64,000 nucleotides of DNA, taken from the NCBI RefSeq assembly GCF_947179165.1, contig NC_077244.1, positions 9,674,449-9,738,448 of the forward strand, written 5' to 3'. Positions 32,640-44,712 of the stretch are shown here, piece after piece. How positions within the stretch are numbered: the stretch's first letter is position 1; every line of letters starts with the position of its first letter. The stretch is from Solanum dulcamara. Its lineage: Eukaryota; Streptophyta; Magnoliopsida; Solanales; Solanaceae. A model generated the notes under the pieces. The model searched no databases. It was given only the letters and a program-made list of their open reading frames with translations, and was not told where the DNA came from. Position numbers and translations under genes: made by a program.

Positions 32640-33305
32640 TGTTTCTTATTTGCGCTGCTTGAACCAGATTTACTGTCCATTGCTTCAACTGGATTATTAG
32701 TCTCGTGCTTTGATATTCTACTTGCATCTATATTGTCGTAGTTTCTTTGATGAAATTGTCTTCATAAAAATGAAATATGCCCCTGCTTCTTCCACTATTG
32801 CAATATTCATCATTGATGATTACAGAAACTGCATCTGATGTAATCAGTCCCTTCTCTCAAAAGCCAAAAGATTTGGTATTGCAACTTTCTTTAGCAAATC
32901 AAGTTACAAAATAGAACCAGTCACTGAATACTATTGCAAGAAGTCTAAGTATGTGAAATGTTAATCAGTACGAAAAGAAGATGTATTTTGACAAACCCCA
33001 CTCGATTTCTGCCGACCGTAGCAAAGACATTGAAGCCCGAATCAATGAAGTAGAAAATGACGGCATACAACGGTGTTTGCCTTCTTGGAGTCTGTTAGTC
33101 ACTCTATACTCCTTTGCCAAGAGTAACTCATTCCACTGGTGATGTGCCAAGAATACTATCATATTCTTTTGTCCAAAATGCATTCGCGCTAGTTCTTAGC
33201 AGAAGGGTGTATGCAGTTGTAATTTTATTCAAATATTGATGTACTTGGAATTCAAAAAGAACAAGAAGGAAGAATGATTATTGTATCTTGACCCACAAAA
33301 AAGAG
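32640..33305 (-). repeat. Inverted copy of the 1.6-1.9 kb relic sequence plus unassigned DNA
   Basis: 32690-32960 matches 1620-1900 in reverse. The uninterrupted TGGATTATTAGTCTCGTGC here gives the empty-site version of the hAT-like insertion. 32965-33300 has no recognisable coding content. Confidence 0.45.
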
Positions 33306-33872
33306 TCACTTCCATATCCTGATCCACTGGTCATGACTAACTGAAGCTACGATGTTTTTCGTAGGTGAATTTTCTAATGAAGAAATTATACCACAATGTG
33401 TACTATATGGACTAGTTATGTTGCTCTGGAAAAATGGATTCCACAGCTCCAATAACTGCAACAACATTCGACAGGTATCAGATGAAGAGGTAAAAGGAGA
33501 GAGAAAAACATTGAGGACTACACATGTGAATAAACTTCATATATGAACAATTTCATCTGACACGACAACTAAGTTTGGAGTTCTGTAGAGTCATTAATTG
33601 AGTCCAGTCTACAAAGAACTTATCTATGAACTCAAAGCTTTAGCAGAAAATGTCCTCATTGTGGTAAGCATACCTTAATGGAACCAATCACCAACATTAG
33701 AACGTTCCCAAGGTGGAAAGTGCATGACTGGAACTTATTTCAACTGGAGTGCAATTCATATATACACTTTCCTTCACTAACAGACCATATCCGTACACTA
33801 TCTTCACTCACGGATGCCAGGTAGGTCCCACTCATCTCCCAGCAGATTGAACGGATGTCTTTGACATGTCCC
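33306..33872 (-). pseudogene. LEUNIG-like WD40 gene fragment, last two exons
   Basis: Minus strand. The exon 33674-33872 follows an AG acceptor and reads GHVKDIRSICWEMSG, ASVSEDSVRIWS, GKCIYELHSS, a TGA (33740-33742), NKFQSCTFH and LVIG, and ends before GTATGC. The exon 33306-33455 follows TTGTTGCAG and reads LLELWNPF and IVASVSHDQWIRIWK with the stop directly after. That is the C-terminal WD40 end of plant LEUNIG/LEUNIG_HOMOLOG co-repressors, including the terminal WK. Exon phase is kept, so this came from genomic DNA, not a processed copy. The earlier exons are missing. A single premature stop suggests modest age. Confidence 0.75.
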
Positions 33873-34440
33873 TATAAATCAAAGAAAACAAAACCACATT
33901 GATATGATATAGTATGCAACAAATAAGAAAAATTTAAAACAGAAGTTTGATCAATGACCAAGAATAAGCATCTTACTTATAACCTGTTTTGGATGTTATT
34001 AGTCTCAACATCAAAGAAAAAGGAGTATAGAGGGACTAACAGTCTCAACTTTTTCTTGGAGTCTGTTAGTCGTTCACATCCTAGAGGTACTTTTTGCCGC
34101 CATCGTTATCACTCTGCCACAGCTTAAGAGAGGAACGAAAAACTGTACATGTAGGTTGGGTAAGATCAAGTGCGAGTTGATGAAGCCCGAATAGGCCAGG
34201 TTGTCTGTGATAGTAGACCAAAGTGAGAAGAACAAAGACAGCTGGCTCTGGAAAGTATACCTCTGTTTTGAAAGACACATAGCTTGCACACACGACGATG
34301 AAAGAACAATATTTCTCTTCTTGAAGCATACGTCTTGGTCTTCAAATTGATCCAGCCCTGGAGATTTAAGGTAACACCTTTAAAGTGCTTATGAATCAAC
34401 ATGACAAAATAGAGCAAGTCATGTTGTTACCAAACTCGGA
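33873..34440 (-). repeat. Inverted copy of the 1.4-1.6 kb relic sequence
   Basis: 34080-34330 is the reverse complement of 1440-1620 (ACAACCTGGCCTATTC, TTCATCAACTCGCAC). 34340-34440 resembles 20220-20290 in reverse. The coding strand has overlapping open frames in which one reads HKHFKGVTLNLQGW, but I cannot assign a protein. Possibly an expressed-gene fragment spread with the repeat. Confidence 0.4.
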
Positions 34441-34866
34441 CCTTCACATTCTCACACATGGGGGCCACCACTTTCACAAAATATTTCATACTTACTATAC
34501 AAAATAGATGACACCGTGAGCTTCCAATTTCCTATGAAAAACTTTATGACAAGCTTACTGACCGTGAACTTTTTTTCTAACATGAAGATCAGAAGAAAAT
34601 TACCTCATGAAGCTTCCAGATTATGCATGTGGTGCTAAATTCTGTTAATGTAGCACTTTATGGATATTTTGCTGGAATTCTCTAGATAAGTGTAATGTGC
34701 GGTGGAGCTTTATTTAATTTAAAAATATTTGCAGGATTTTACAAGCCCTACTTGTTATTCACTTTTGTATAAACTATAAAAGAAATTACTGTATGAATGA
34801 AATTAACTCTACTTTCCATCATATCAGTTTCCTTAGTTTCATGCTTGATTTTGCTTGCTTTTCTAC
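34441..34866 (+). mobile_element. Copia relic Z (third copy): LTR and flank
   Basis: Matches 17925-18335 with insertions and deletions, ending TTTTCTACA before a primer-binding-site-like sequence. It is diverged from the 4.2-kb copies, so it is an independent family member. Confidence 0.5.
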
Positions 34867-34897
34867 AATTGGCATCAAAGCATAAATTGTTACTTTG

Positions 34898-35209
34898 ATG
34901 GTGAAGCTTCCAGAAATATTTGAAGCAAAAATCTTCTCGATTGAAGATGCTTGGGATATGTCTCAACTCACATTGAATGAACTTTCTAATGCTCTTAAAA
35001 ATGTGGAGCAGAGGAAAGCTTTTAGAGAGGGAAAGAATTCAAATGAAATTGCTCTTGTGGCTATTTAAAGGTCTAAAGCTCAATCTTGTGGTGAATTAAA
35101 AAGGCAATCAAATGGAACACATGGAAAGTACCTGCCCACCTTGTCCCTAATGTAAAAAGATCAATCATAAAAAAAAATTGTTGGAACAAGCCTGGAGTTC
35201 AATGCAAGG
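34898..35209 (+). pseudogene. Copia gag remnant, split by a chromovirus
   Basis: The best preserved gag of this relic family: from the ATG it reads LPEIFEAKIFSIEDAWD, SQLTLNELSNAL, VEQRKAFREG and IALVAI before the first stop, the copia gag (UBN2) pattern. The zinc region is frameshifted. It ends at CAATGCAAGG where the minus-strand chromovirus inserted; the uninterrupted relic continues GTCTGCAATTAATTC at 18687. Confidence 0.75.
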
Positions 35210-36471
35210 TGATAAGAATCGGGTTACTTGAATAAACAAGAAATTAATGCGGAAGCGAAAATAAATAAATTAAAGACAAAAATTGAAAGATATGCGAAAT
35301 TGGAGAAGAAAAAAATCCCCAAATTCAAAAGATGTGCCAAGAACCCTAGTTGATCTTAGTATTCAAAATTAGCGAATTAAAACAAATTTATGATATAGAG
35401 CCAATTCAAGAACTTAGATCAAAATGTGATCTAGACCCTATTTCGAAGAAATTAGAGACAATAATTAGTATAAGACTAATTACCTTCTTTAATTCACGCA
35501 TAAGAACAAAAGATATTAATTTAAAGAATTAATTCTACCTCTAAATATTTGTTCTTATAAGGTTGTAAGATAAATCCCAATTAGCCAAACACAAAGGTGT
35601 AATAAAGAAAACTCTCAATTAATAATAACAATGTCTGATCAAAATAAGAAAGTCGCTTCCTCCTTGAAGGCCTAAGGAAGAGCCTATTCATGTGCAGTTG
35701 GTTCTCGAATGTCCCAATTAGCCAAACACAAAGGTGTAATAAAGAAAAATCTCAATTAATAATAACAATGTCTGATCAAAATAAGAAAGCCGCTTCCTCC
35801 TTGAAGGCCTAAGGAAGAGCCTATTCATGTGCAGTTGATTCTCGAATGAAGCGAAGAATGACAGCGGCCAAATTGAAGAAACTCTTGTTTAGTCAGGACG
35901 TCGTTCCCGTCCCTTGTGATGCTTTTTCAACCCCTTGCTTTGACTTGGTAAATTGCATCTGGAACCCCTATATATAGGGGAAAAAACTACCCTAAATAGA
36001 ATGAGAATAGAACCTACTTTTATGAAAATAGTAATTAAAACCTAATTAGGAAACTTTAAACTAGAAAAACATATAAAAATGATATCAAAATTCTTCCCTA
36101 AGGAGATAAGAAATAGTTTACAATAAGGAAAAGTTTCCAACTTGGACCAAAATATGTGGGCTCTTCTGAAGTCATTTGCACGTGACTTATTTCTCCTTTC
36201 TGGGTGAGGATATTAAGCTTATTTTTGAGATGAAATTCAACCCCATGTGGGCCCCAATCTTCTTCCATTTGGGATTCGACTTGAACCATAAAATATGTGT
36301 AGTACTTCGTCCATTCTTCACCACAATTCTTGGACTCGTTCTTCCATGATAAGGATCTTCTTGAGTTCCCATTGAAGCCCAACAATTTTGGGTTGCAACT
36401 CCTTATATTGAGACCTTGATGAGTGTCTTCTTAGGGCTTATATAGCATCATCCTTATCCATGGAGCTATCA
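35210..36471 (-). mobile_element. 3' LTR of the minus-strand chromovirus
   Basis: 1262 bp, TGATA at the left and TATCA at the right (5-bp inverted ends). The left about 135 bp match the truncated 5' LTR at 44726-44860. It contains an internal tandem duplication, annotated separately. TATATATAGGGG near 35971 on the plus strand reads as a TATA-like box. Confidence 0.85.
35575..35848. repeat. 137-bp tandem duplication inside the LTR
   Basis: TCCCAATTAGCCAAACAC starts at 35575 and again at 35712. The two units (35575-35711, 35712-35848) differ at only a few positions, for example GTCGCTTCC against GCCGCTTCC. Confidence 0.9.
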
Positions 36472-36481
36472 TCCCCTTTTT
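36472..36481 (-). promoter_or_regulatory. Polypurine tract of the minus-strand chromovirus
   Basis: AAAAAGGGGA on the minus strand, directly next to the 3' LTR. Confidence 0.75.
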
Positions 36482-37469
36482 CTTGAAAAGAATTCATCCT
36501 CGAATTTGACCCTACATTAAAAAAGGACAAGTCAGCAACATTGAAAGTAACACTTACTTGATACTCACTAGGCAGATCCAATTTGTAAGCATTGTACCCA
36601 ATTCACTCGAGAACTTTAAAGGGTCCATCGCCTCTAGGATGCAATTTGGACTTTCTTTTGGAAGGAAACCATTCTTTACGCATGTGAATGCAAACTAAGT
36701 CCCCAGGCTCAAAAATGACATGTTTTCGCATAACTTCCGCCTTTCAATGGACAGTTTAGTCTGCTATTGTATCTTCCTCATCATCTCATCTTTATTCTTT
36801 TCATCAAGATTCTAGCAAACATCATTAGTAGGCAATGTCACTAAAGGAGTAAGGGGGTTAAAATCATAAACTACTTCAAAAGGAGAAGACCCAGTAGAAG
36901 AATGAATAGTTCTATCATAAGCAAATTCCACCAAAGGCAAGTAATCCTCCAAAGAAGTTAATTTACCTTTCAAAACAACCCTCAACATGTTACCTAAAGT
37001 TCTATTCATAACCTCAGTTTTCCCATCAGTTTGTGGGTGACAAAATGTAGAAAACAACAATTTTGTCCCTAACCTTACTCAAAGAACACACCAAAAATGC
37101 CTTAAAAACTTAACATCCCATGTAATTTCATAACCTCTTTAACAAACAAATCAGCCACATGAGAAACATCATTAATTTTCAAGCAAGGAATGAAACAAGC
37201 CATTTTGGAGAATCTATCCACCACAACAAAGACACTATCCATGCCATACTTTGTTTTTGGTAAATGAAAACAATATCCATAGAGATATCTATCCAAGGTG
37301 AAATTGGAACATGCAAGGGAGTATACAAGCCATGTGGTAAAACCCTAGATTTAGAATGTTTACATTCTAAACATTCTGCACAAAACTTTTCTAGACCCTT
37401 GCGCATGCCAACACAAAAGAAATTTTCAGCAAGTATATCTAAGGTTTTTGGCACTCCAAAGTGTCCCAT
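36482..37469 (-). pseudogene. Chromovirus integrase remnant
   Basis: In order: an HHCC zinc finger (GHFGVPKTLDIL, CAECLECKHSKS) near 37350-37469; core pieces WIDISMDI (first catalytic aspartate), [45 protein letters not shown] (catalytic glutamate) and LVEFAYDRTIHSSTGSSPFE; then a C-terminal module with [15 protein letters not shown] and DGPFKVL near 36600-36720. A deletion between LHG and DVKF removes the second catalytic aspartate. Frames change several times. Confidence 0.9.
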
Positions 37470-37846
37470 AGGACCCCCTCCCCCCAGAATGTACCTCGCT
37501 TACAAAAAAATCACGCAATGAACATATTGGCACACACAACTTATTTTTTTTGAAAAGAAACCTATCACGTAGAGTGAACTTCTCAAAGGGTCCCTTCAAA
37601 TATGCAGCATAAGCAACCCCAAAGTCTTAATCATTAACATACAAAGTTTTATTGTGATCAAATCCCATCAACTTAGAAGTAAGAGTAGAAATAAGAACGT
37701 ACCTTCAGGACAATGCATCAGCCACTACGTTATCCTTACCTTGTTTATATGAAATCACATAAGGAAACTTCTCAATGAACTATACCCACTTGGGATGTCA
37801 TTTACATAACTTAGCTTGGCTTTTCAATTACCTCAATGATTCATGG

Positions 37847-38256
37847 TTAGTCTCTATAAAAAAACTCACGTGGCCACAAGTAATGTTTCCAAGTAGCCAA
37901 AGCCCTTACCAAGGCATACAATTCATTATCATAAGTACAATAATTCAATGTAGAACCACTCAATTTCTCACTAAAATATGCAATAGGCTTAGAATCATGC
38001 ATTAAAACAACCCCTATACCTTTTCCACTAGCATCACATTTATCATCAAAAGATTTGGAAAAATCAGGTAATTGTAACAAAGGAGCAGAACACAACTTAT
38101 ATTTGAAGAAGTTAAATGCACGCTCTTGTTCTTTTCCCCAATCAAACACCCTATCCTTTTTAATGACTTCGTTAATGGTGCAACAATTGTACTAAAATCC
38201 CTCACAAATCTCCTATAAAAGCTAACAAGTCCATGGAAACTCCTAAACTGAATCAC
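37847..38256 (-). pseudogene. Chromovirus RNase H and RT connection
   Basis: Reads [27 protein letters not shown], then in the next frame [68 protein letters not shown] and [12 protein letters not shown]: the Ty3/Gypsy RT connection and RNase H. An intervening frameshift separates the two. Confidence 0.92.
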
Positions 38257-38443
38257 ACTCTTAGGGACATGCCATTCTTTTTATATCTTTAATTTTATCT
38301 TCATCAACTTCAACACCGTTCGAGCTAACAAAAAACCAAGAAAGATGACTTTATCAACACAAAAGGTGCACTTTAATAGATTAGCATACAATTGTTGCCC
38401 CCTAAGCACATCAAAAACTAACCTCAAGTGTTCCACATGTTCT

Positions 38444-38848
38444 TCAAGAGATGTAGAAAATCATAATATCATCAAAATACACTACAACAAATATGCCATG
38501 AAAATTCTTAAAGATATGGTTTATTAGCCTCATAAAAGTACAAAGTGCATTAGTTAAGCCAAATGGAATCACTAACCACTCATACAATCCATACTTAGCT
38601 TTGAAAGCAGTTTTCCACTCATCTGCAAGATTCATTCGAATTTGGTAGGATCCACTTTTTAAATCAATTTTAAAAAATATTTTAGAGCCATGCAATTGTT
38701 CAAGCATATCATCCAAGCAGGGAATAGGATGTCGATACTTTACCATTATTTTGTTGATGGCATGAAAATCCACACACATCCTCCAAGATACATCTTTTTT
38801 ATATACCAAGAGTACAAAAACAGAACATGGACCCCCACTTTCTCTCAC
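38444..38848 (-). pseudogene. Chromovirus reverse transcriptase
   Basis: Open frame of 134 codons: [82 protein letters not shown] and YFDDIMIF with the catalytic aspartate pair. All main Ty3/Gypsy RT blocks are in one frame. Upstream (38850-39080) the usual EHQIDF and LP(x)(x)GLPHLRG blocks are readable with stops. Confidence 0.95.
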
Positions 38849-39344
38849 AAAGGCCTTTTCATGTATTTCCTCTACTTGCCTTTGTAGTTCTCTTGTTTCA
38901 TCAGGATGTCATCATAAGTGAGCCTATTCAGAAGTTGAGATCCAGAAACAAAGTCAATTTGATGTTCTATTCCTCTCAAATGAGGTAATCCCTTAGGGAT
39001 ATCGGGAGGAGATACATCGCCAAAATCTTGCAAAAGTTTTTAAACAACACTAGGGAAAGAAAGAGTTAAATTGTTAGTGTTAATCATAACTTTCCTATAA
39101 ATAAGAAGGACAATGGGCAGCCCCTATTCTTTGGCAAGTAAACATTCTTTGCTTTTGCAACACTCACTATTTTTGCACCCTCAACCTTATTCCTCTCGCC
39201 TATTCTTTCTTTTTATCACTCTTTCCTACCTTTTATTTTCTCTCATTGATGCCCTCTCTCTCCTTGCGCTTCACTTGATTTTTTTCTTCTCTCTCATTTT
39301 TTTTCACTCTCTTTTTTTGATCCCTCCCCATGTCTCCCCATTGT

Positions 39345-39605
39345 TTATTTTAGACGTTGTTGGTCTTCACACACTTGAGAAGGGGTTAAGGGTGCAAGAA
39401 TATACTTTTTCCCCTTATGTTCAAGAGAGTACTTATTTCTTCTCCCATCATGAAAGGCATATCTATCATACTTCCAGGGTCGGCCCAACAAAATGTGAAA
39501 AACTTGCAGTGGTACAACATCACAAAGAACTTCATCAGAAGGTTGCCCAATAGAAAAGGAAATCATGCATTGTTTAATCACCTTGATTTCTTTACATTCA
39601 TTCAA
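39345..39605 (-). pseudogene. Chromovirus protease, C-terminal part
   Basis: Reads KVIKQCMISFSIG, CDVVPLQVFHILLGRPWKYD, FHDGRRNKYS and ILAPLTPSQVCEDQ, the ILLGRPW block after the aspartic protease of plant chromoviruses. The active-site DSG region lies further right and is degraded. A lysine/glutamate-rich linker follows towards RT (39113-39345). Confidence 0.85.
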
Positions 39606-39929
39606 CCATTGAAGGTTGTAGTTGGCCTTACGTTTTGTTCATAGGATCCCCAATGTCTCCACCACATATGTGTTCACTACATTAGCACAACTATCATTAC
39701 CAATAATCATAGAGCGAATTCTACCATTTATCCCACATCATGTATGAAAAATGTTTTCTGTTTGTGCCTCATCAAGCTCTCCCATATTAATGTTCATAAG
39801 ACGCCTAATTACCCCTAAAAATTGTCCCTTATTGTGAGGAGCCATCTCTCACTCGTCCTCACTCCTAACACTCTCTTCTTCTTCTTCCTCACTTTTTTTC
39901 AATCTCATCTTCCCCATTATTTTTAATTA

Positions 39930-40148
39930 AGATAACTCTTCTATTTGGAAATTCAAACACTTTATGTCCCCTCCCTTGACACTTGTGACATTGTATAACA
40001 CTAGAAGGTATAAAAAGAGTAAAAGTTTTTGTGTCAAAAGTTTTACCTCCATATTTGGACTCCCATTTACCTTTGCCCTTATCATCTTATGATTTAGGCA
40101 TCGATTTCTCCTCATGTCTTGGACATGGATTCCTTGGAGTTGTAGTAG
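39930..40148 (-). pseudogene. Chromovirus gag zinc knuckle
   Basis: The minus strand reads SVIQCHKCQGRGHKVFEFPN, a CCHC knuckle whose last cysteine is replaced by phenylalanine, followed by RRVI. Solo LTR C interrupts gag just upstream, at AGTAG. Confidence 0.8.
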
Positions 40149-43100
40149 TGTCAGGCCCTGAGAGGGTACCCTAGACGTAGACGGCACTTAGAAATCATTT
40201 CTGGCTCCCAAGCGAACCACATAGCCTGATCAGACATCCGTTCGTCCATTTAATCAGCGAAAGACTTAAAATAAAGAGAATATTTGGCGGACAACTCAAA
40301 TCGTCAATCTAACTTAAAGAATAAAGGCCATGGGCCAACAAATTAACTCTAATGTTTGTCATTAAAATACTTCGACAAGAATAATTCAAGGAACGAAATA
40401 CTCAAATGACCCATCACTATCTAGTCTATGAAGCCTCTATCACTATTATCTAAATGGTGCCAATGACATGTTCATGGCTACCTCAAATGAAAATGAAAGG
40501 GCTAACTCGACGCAAGAATAACATAAGTGGTGTCCTCTGAATATAGGGAACGACTCACCAATACGCTGAGTGTGAATAGATCCTCAATGGTGCTCCTATT
40601 GACGATCTCTTAAACCTGTCTCTGCATCATGAAATGATGTAGGTCCAAATGGATATCAGTACGTGGAATATACGAGTATGTAATATGGCAGAATGAAACA
40701 TACCTCAAGAAAGAATAACGTTGGTTCAAATATCTCAAAATTAGAAAGATAAGAAAGACTCAATCAAAGTATCATAAGTCTAAAGTAAGAATACATTTTA
40801 GACAAGGACCAATCATAAACCATTTAATCCAGTCTAATTAGGTACGATATAATTCAATTAAGTCATTCAATCCAACTCAATCATATATCATCCGATCCAC
40901 TCCAATCATATATCGTTAACTCGAAGTCAATCACATATCCTTTAATCCAATCCTATCACATATCCAACCAAATCATGTACAATCCAATCACAATTCGTCT
41001 AACCCAATCCAATCATATACTATCAACTCAACAATCAACTCAAAAGACTCAACTCAATAGATATGTAAATTAAACTATGCAATGTTTTACAATTTTACTC
41101 AAACATCTACAATCACAATCAAAACCAATCATATCAAGATCAATCCATTCAATTGAGAGTTTTTCTAACCGGCAACTATCACCATATGAGCGAGTGATAG
41201 TACAATAATTCGACGTTGTTGCCACGTCCGTCCATACTTTGCGAGGGTATGAACGATCAACCAATCATGGATCCAATCCAACCAAGTCCTATAATGTCAG
41301 GACAGTAAAATAGGAAACATCCAACTTTAACGGTTCGATCCCATGGGAAGCATCCGACTTTAACGGTTCAATCTCCTCCTACGTTTGGCAACGTAGTTTA
41401 TTAGTTCGAGTATGGACTGTACTCTTACCCAATTTGGTGCTCGATACTTCTCCCAAGACTCAATATGCTCATATCTATCAAGTGAGTAAAATACTCATTT
41501 AGTCTCATTGGACTCTTTCAAATCAACTCATTTAGTCTCATTAGACTCTTTTCAAAACTCAATCAAACCTGGCCTCATTGAACCTTCTTTCAAATCGACT
41601 CATCTCAAATCATCAAACTCTTCTCTTTAAAATTTATACAATCTCAACTCAATCTCAAAAATTGACATTTTAAAGTAAAAATGCTCAACTCATTTATACT
41701 CAAAATACTCAAGTTTAAAAATAATTAAAAGACTTCTCAAACTCAACTCATTCTTAAACTCTTTTTAAATAATAGATGAAAATAATCATTATTTAAATCT
41801 CAACATAGTGTATAAATAGTTTATGCAAAAATGCTCACAATCATTTATTTAAAATTCCTTCTCAAAGATCATTTATTTTCAAAATGCTCATAAGACTCCA
41901 ATCAAATCAAATTATGCAAGTCACATATCACATAATCACATTTGACTCCAATCCACTTCATCACACAATATCCTCATCAACATAACCCCTTCATTCACAT
42001 CATCATCAAATATCATTATTCACATCATCATCAAATATCATCATCACATCATCATCATTATCATCAAACATTATTATCACATCATTGTCAAATATCATCA
42101 TGACATCAATCGTCAAACATCTACTCCAAAAATCCTTATTTTAGTCCTATGTTCAATTTATAGAAGCAAAAGGACCTTCTTAACTATCCAATTCATTCTT
42201 TTCATTCCAATCAATACACATATACACAAAACCATCCATCTCAACCTTAAGACAATTATGACAAGAAATCTCATCTTGGGTTCATGTGAATGAAACATGA
42301 ATCCATACTCTCAACAAAACTCAACTCAAGAATATCATCAATATCTATAAATCTATATACAAAGATACATTTGTAGTCAATAATATGAAAGTTGACTATT
42401 TAATAATCAACTCATGAAATCATCCATCAATTTCTAGTATATAAAGGTATTCTAGGGTTTAGGAAAAGTTTCAAGAAAACCATCCAAAAAGGTTCAAATC
42501 TTTCACAACTCCTATCCAACACATACATGGGCATATGGAAGAACTTAATCCATATTTTAGGTTAGCCTTACATACCGTAGAGTAGATTTTGAAGAAACCT
42601 TGTTGTTGGGTCTTCCATGGGAGACTTGAAATCTTGAAACTCTTGAAGGCACTCTTTATTGGAGAAGAAGAAGAAGAAGAGAGGGAAAATATTAGGGCTT
42701 TTAGAGAGAGAGAGAGAGTGGGACTGAAAAATGGTCCCAAAAATGTCCAAGGATAGTATATATATAATTTGGGGAAATACCCAAATTGCCCTTTCTCAAA
42801 AATCTAGAAAATAGGCTAAAAATGCTCCTAGCGTGATAGTGGCGTATTGTGCTACTGCGGCGCCAAGTCGAATAGGCTTAAAACCTACACACCTGCTAGT
42901 GGTGCGTCACGCTAAGGACCAAACTACTGTTTGATGGCGTGATAGTGGCGCATCGTGCCCTTATAGCGCCAAGCCTAAGTTTTCTGGGTTCTGGGAAATA
43001 GGCTTAAAAACCCTGCACATCTCCTAGTGGCGCGCTGTGCCAGGGACCAAACTACTGAGGCTTATTCCTAGCACGATAGTGGAGCGTCGTGCCACTGCGG

Positions 43101-43522
43101 TGCCAAGCCCAGGTTTCCAGCAATTGTCACCCAGGCCTGAAATTTCTGCAGTACTAATCCGTCTTAGGATAGTCATAACCTTTGACTCTGACTCCAAAAT
43201 TTACAATCTTGGCGGCGTTGTAAAGAAGACTCAAAGAACTTTAATTTTATAGGTCATAGTTTATCCAATTCATCCTATTTTAAGTGATATGGTCATTTAA
43301 AGTTGACCCTTATACTAACTCTTCCGAAAACTTAATCGATTGGAGTTCTTTGGACTCGACTTGGTGTTAGAGATCCCTTATGACCCCTAAACACATCTAA
43401 CACACTTCAAATACTTAGGAATTAATCCTAACTCATGTGAAAAATTACGAGTCCTCCGATCCGAGTCTACACTCACGTGAAGAAATGTTCTAGTCTTTGC
43501 GAAAACATTTCGGGGTGTTACA
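40149..43522 (-). mobile_element. Solo LTR C (3.37 kb)
   Basis: Minus-strand copy of the F family, TGTCAGGCCCTGAGAGGG to CGGGGTGTTACA. A perfect 5-bp target duplication AGTAG lies at 40144-40148 and 43523-43527. CATCATC tract 41995-42110, palindrome cluster 42830-43100, donor-like CTTACATACC near 42567. Inserted in gag of the minus-strand chromovirus. Confidence 0.92.
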
Positions 43523-44300
43523 AGTAGATCGATTCTTCTATGAGCTAGCTTGTTGATTTCTTTTATTTTGTTTTTCTATTTTTACATCCAACTCTACTAA
43601 TTCATCTAAATTCACATATTGTTGCAATTCTATTACAAAAGTTATTTCTCTATTCAAACCATTAAGACATCTTTCCATAGTGGCTTCCTCGTCCTTATTG
43701 CTATTTGCTTAGATCATAGTCATATCCATATCCTTAAAAAACCATCCACATACATTGAACCTTGCTTCAGCGTTTGAAGGCGGTTTTTCAGATCTCTTTA
43801 GAAGTGTGATGGCATAACCCTCTTCATCTCATCCCATGCCGCAACGGGAGGTTCTCTATTTTTTATTCATTCTCTACGAAATTTTCTTCCACCAAATAAC
43901 AACATAAACAGAAAATTCAACAATAACAAGTTTAACCTTCTTACCTTTAGAGTAAATATGGCATCAAATATGGTGTCCAATTTTCTCTCCCAATCAAGGT
44001 ACAAGCCTGGGTCTCGTGTCCCTTTGAAATTAGGAATATTCATTTTAATACGACTAAGATTTTCATCCTCAGCCCTAACTCGCGATGCCCTCCTTTCATT
44101 TCTCCTCTAGTACACTTTCTCAAATTCATCCTCATAGTCTCCAAATTGATCCTCAGTTTGATGGACTTGAGGAGCTCGAAAAACTTGTCTCCTAACTTGA
44201 GGCATCAGATTGATGGATTCTCCTCACATCGGTCGTGTTCACAAGATTAGGTGGGTTTTGGGTAGTCTCTAATGCATCAAGTTGGGCCATAATCATTCAG
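43523..44300 (-). pseudogene. Chromovirus gag core
   Basis: The minus strand reads, with stops, PVAAWDEMKRVMPSHF, RDLKNRLQTLKQGSMYVD and later an LNREI-like region, the conserved capsid part of plant chromovirus gag. The N-terminal part towards 44300 is readable only in pieces (ETTQNPPNL-like). It continues across solo LTR C to the zinc knuckle. Confidence 0.8.
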
Positions 44301-44712
44301 AGCACATTAGTTGAGTTGTTCTTTTGAGTCCTAGTGTCATCATTCATTCATGTTAAATACATCTCAAAAAAATCAAAGAAACAAATATCTCTCGGTTTGG
44401 ATTTTTCTCTCTCTATTGATCTCACCCTCTATTGCCTTTTTTCACTCAAATGAAAATCTTTAGCTAGTTTCTTTTAGATGTAAGATGTAGAAAAAAAATT
44501 ACCAACTCCAACACAGATTGGGTTTGGTGGGACTAGAAAAAAAATCAATTTGTAAAAATAAAAATAAAATTCTAAAGTTCCCCTCTTCTTGGGTTTCCTT
44601 TTTGATGTTGGAAAAACAAGAAATGCAATAATTTTTGAGTTTTTTAATCTAACCAATTTTTTTGGGCTATGGAACTCCCAAAATAATCAAGAACGGAACC
44701 TTGATAGAACTA
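44301..44712 (-). other. Chromovirus 5' leader
   Basis: AT-rich untranslated leader between gag and the primer-binding site, with a CTCTCTATTG region and poly-A/T runs. No separate gene seen. Confidence 0.4.

Noticed and set aside
28843..34440. A Helitron enclosing the gene fragments
   Set aside because: I looked for a TC start and a CTRR end with a preceding hairpin and found no pair that I could defend. Kept only as a hypothesis in the gene-capture finding.
36187..36385. Two minus-strand frames with GNSRRSLSWKNES and similar
   Set aside because: They lie in the 3' LTR of the minus-strand chromovirus, upstream of any coding start, overlapping in two frames.
39113..39553. Plus-strand open frame of 146 codons rich in L, F and S that looks like a membrane protein
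   Set aside because: It is the complement of the lysine/glutamate-rich linker and protease end of the minus-strand chromovirus, where the real domain order is readable. The hydrophobic look comes from the purine-rich opposite strand.
36480..40148. Possible integrated pararetrovirus (caulimovirid) because of the RT-RNase H order
   Set aside because: LTRs, a polypurine tract, an integrase with HHCC and catalytic motifs and a GPF module are present, so it is a Ty3/Gypsy chromovirus.
41990..42110. CATCATCATC repeats as a possible CRISPR-like or satellite array
   Set aside because: Imperfect short units without fixed spacers, in the same place in every copy of the solo LTR family. Plant nuclear DNA; no CRISPR expected.
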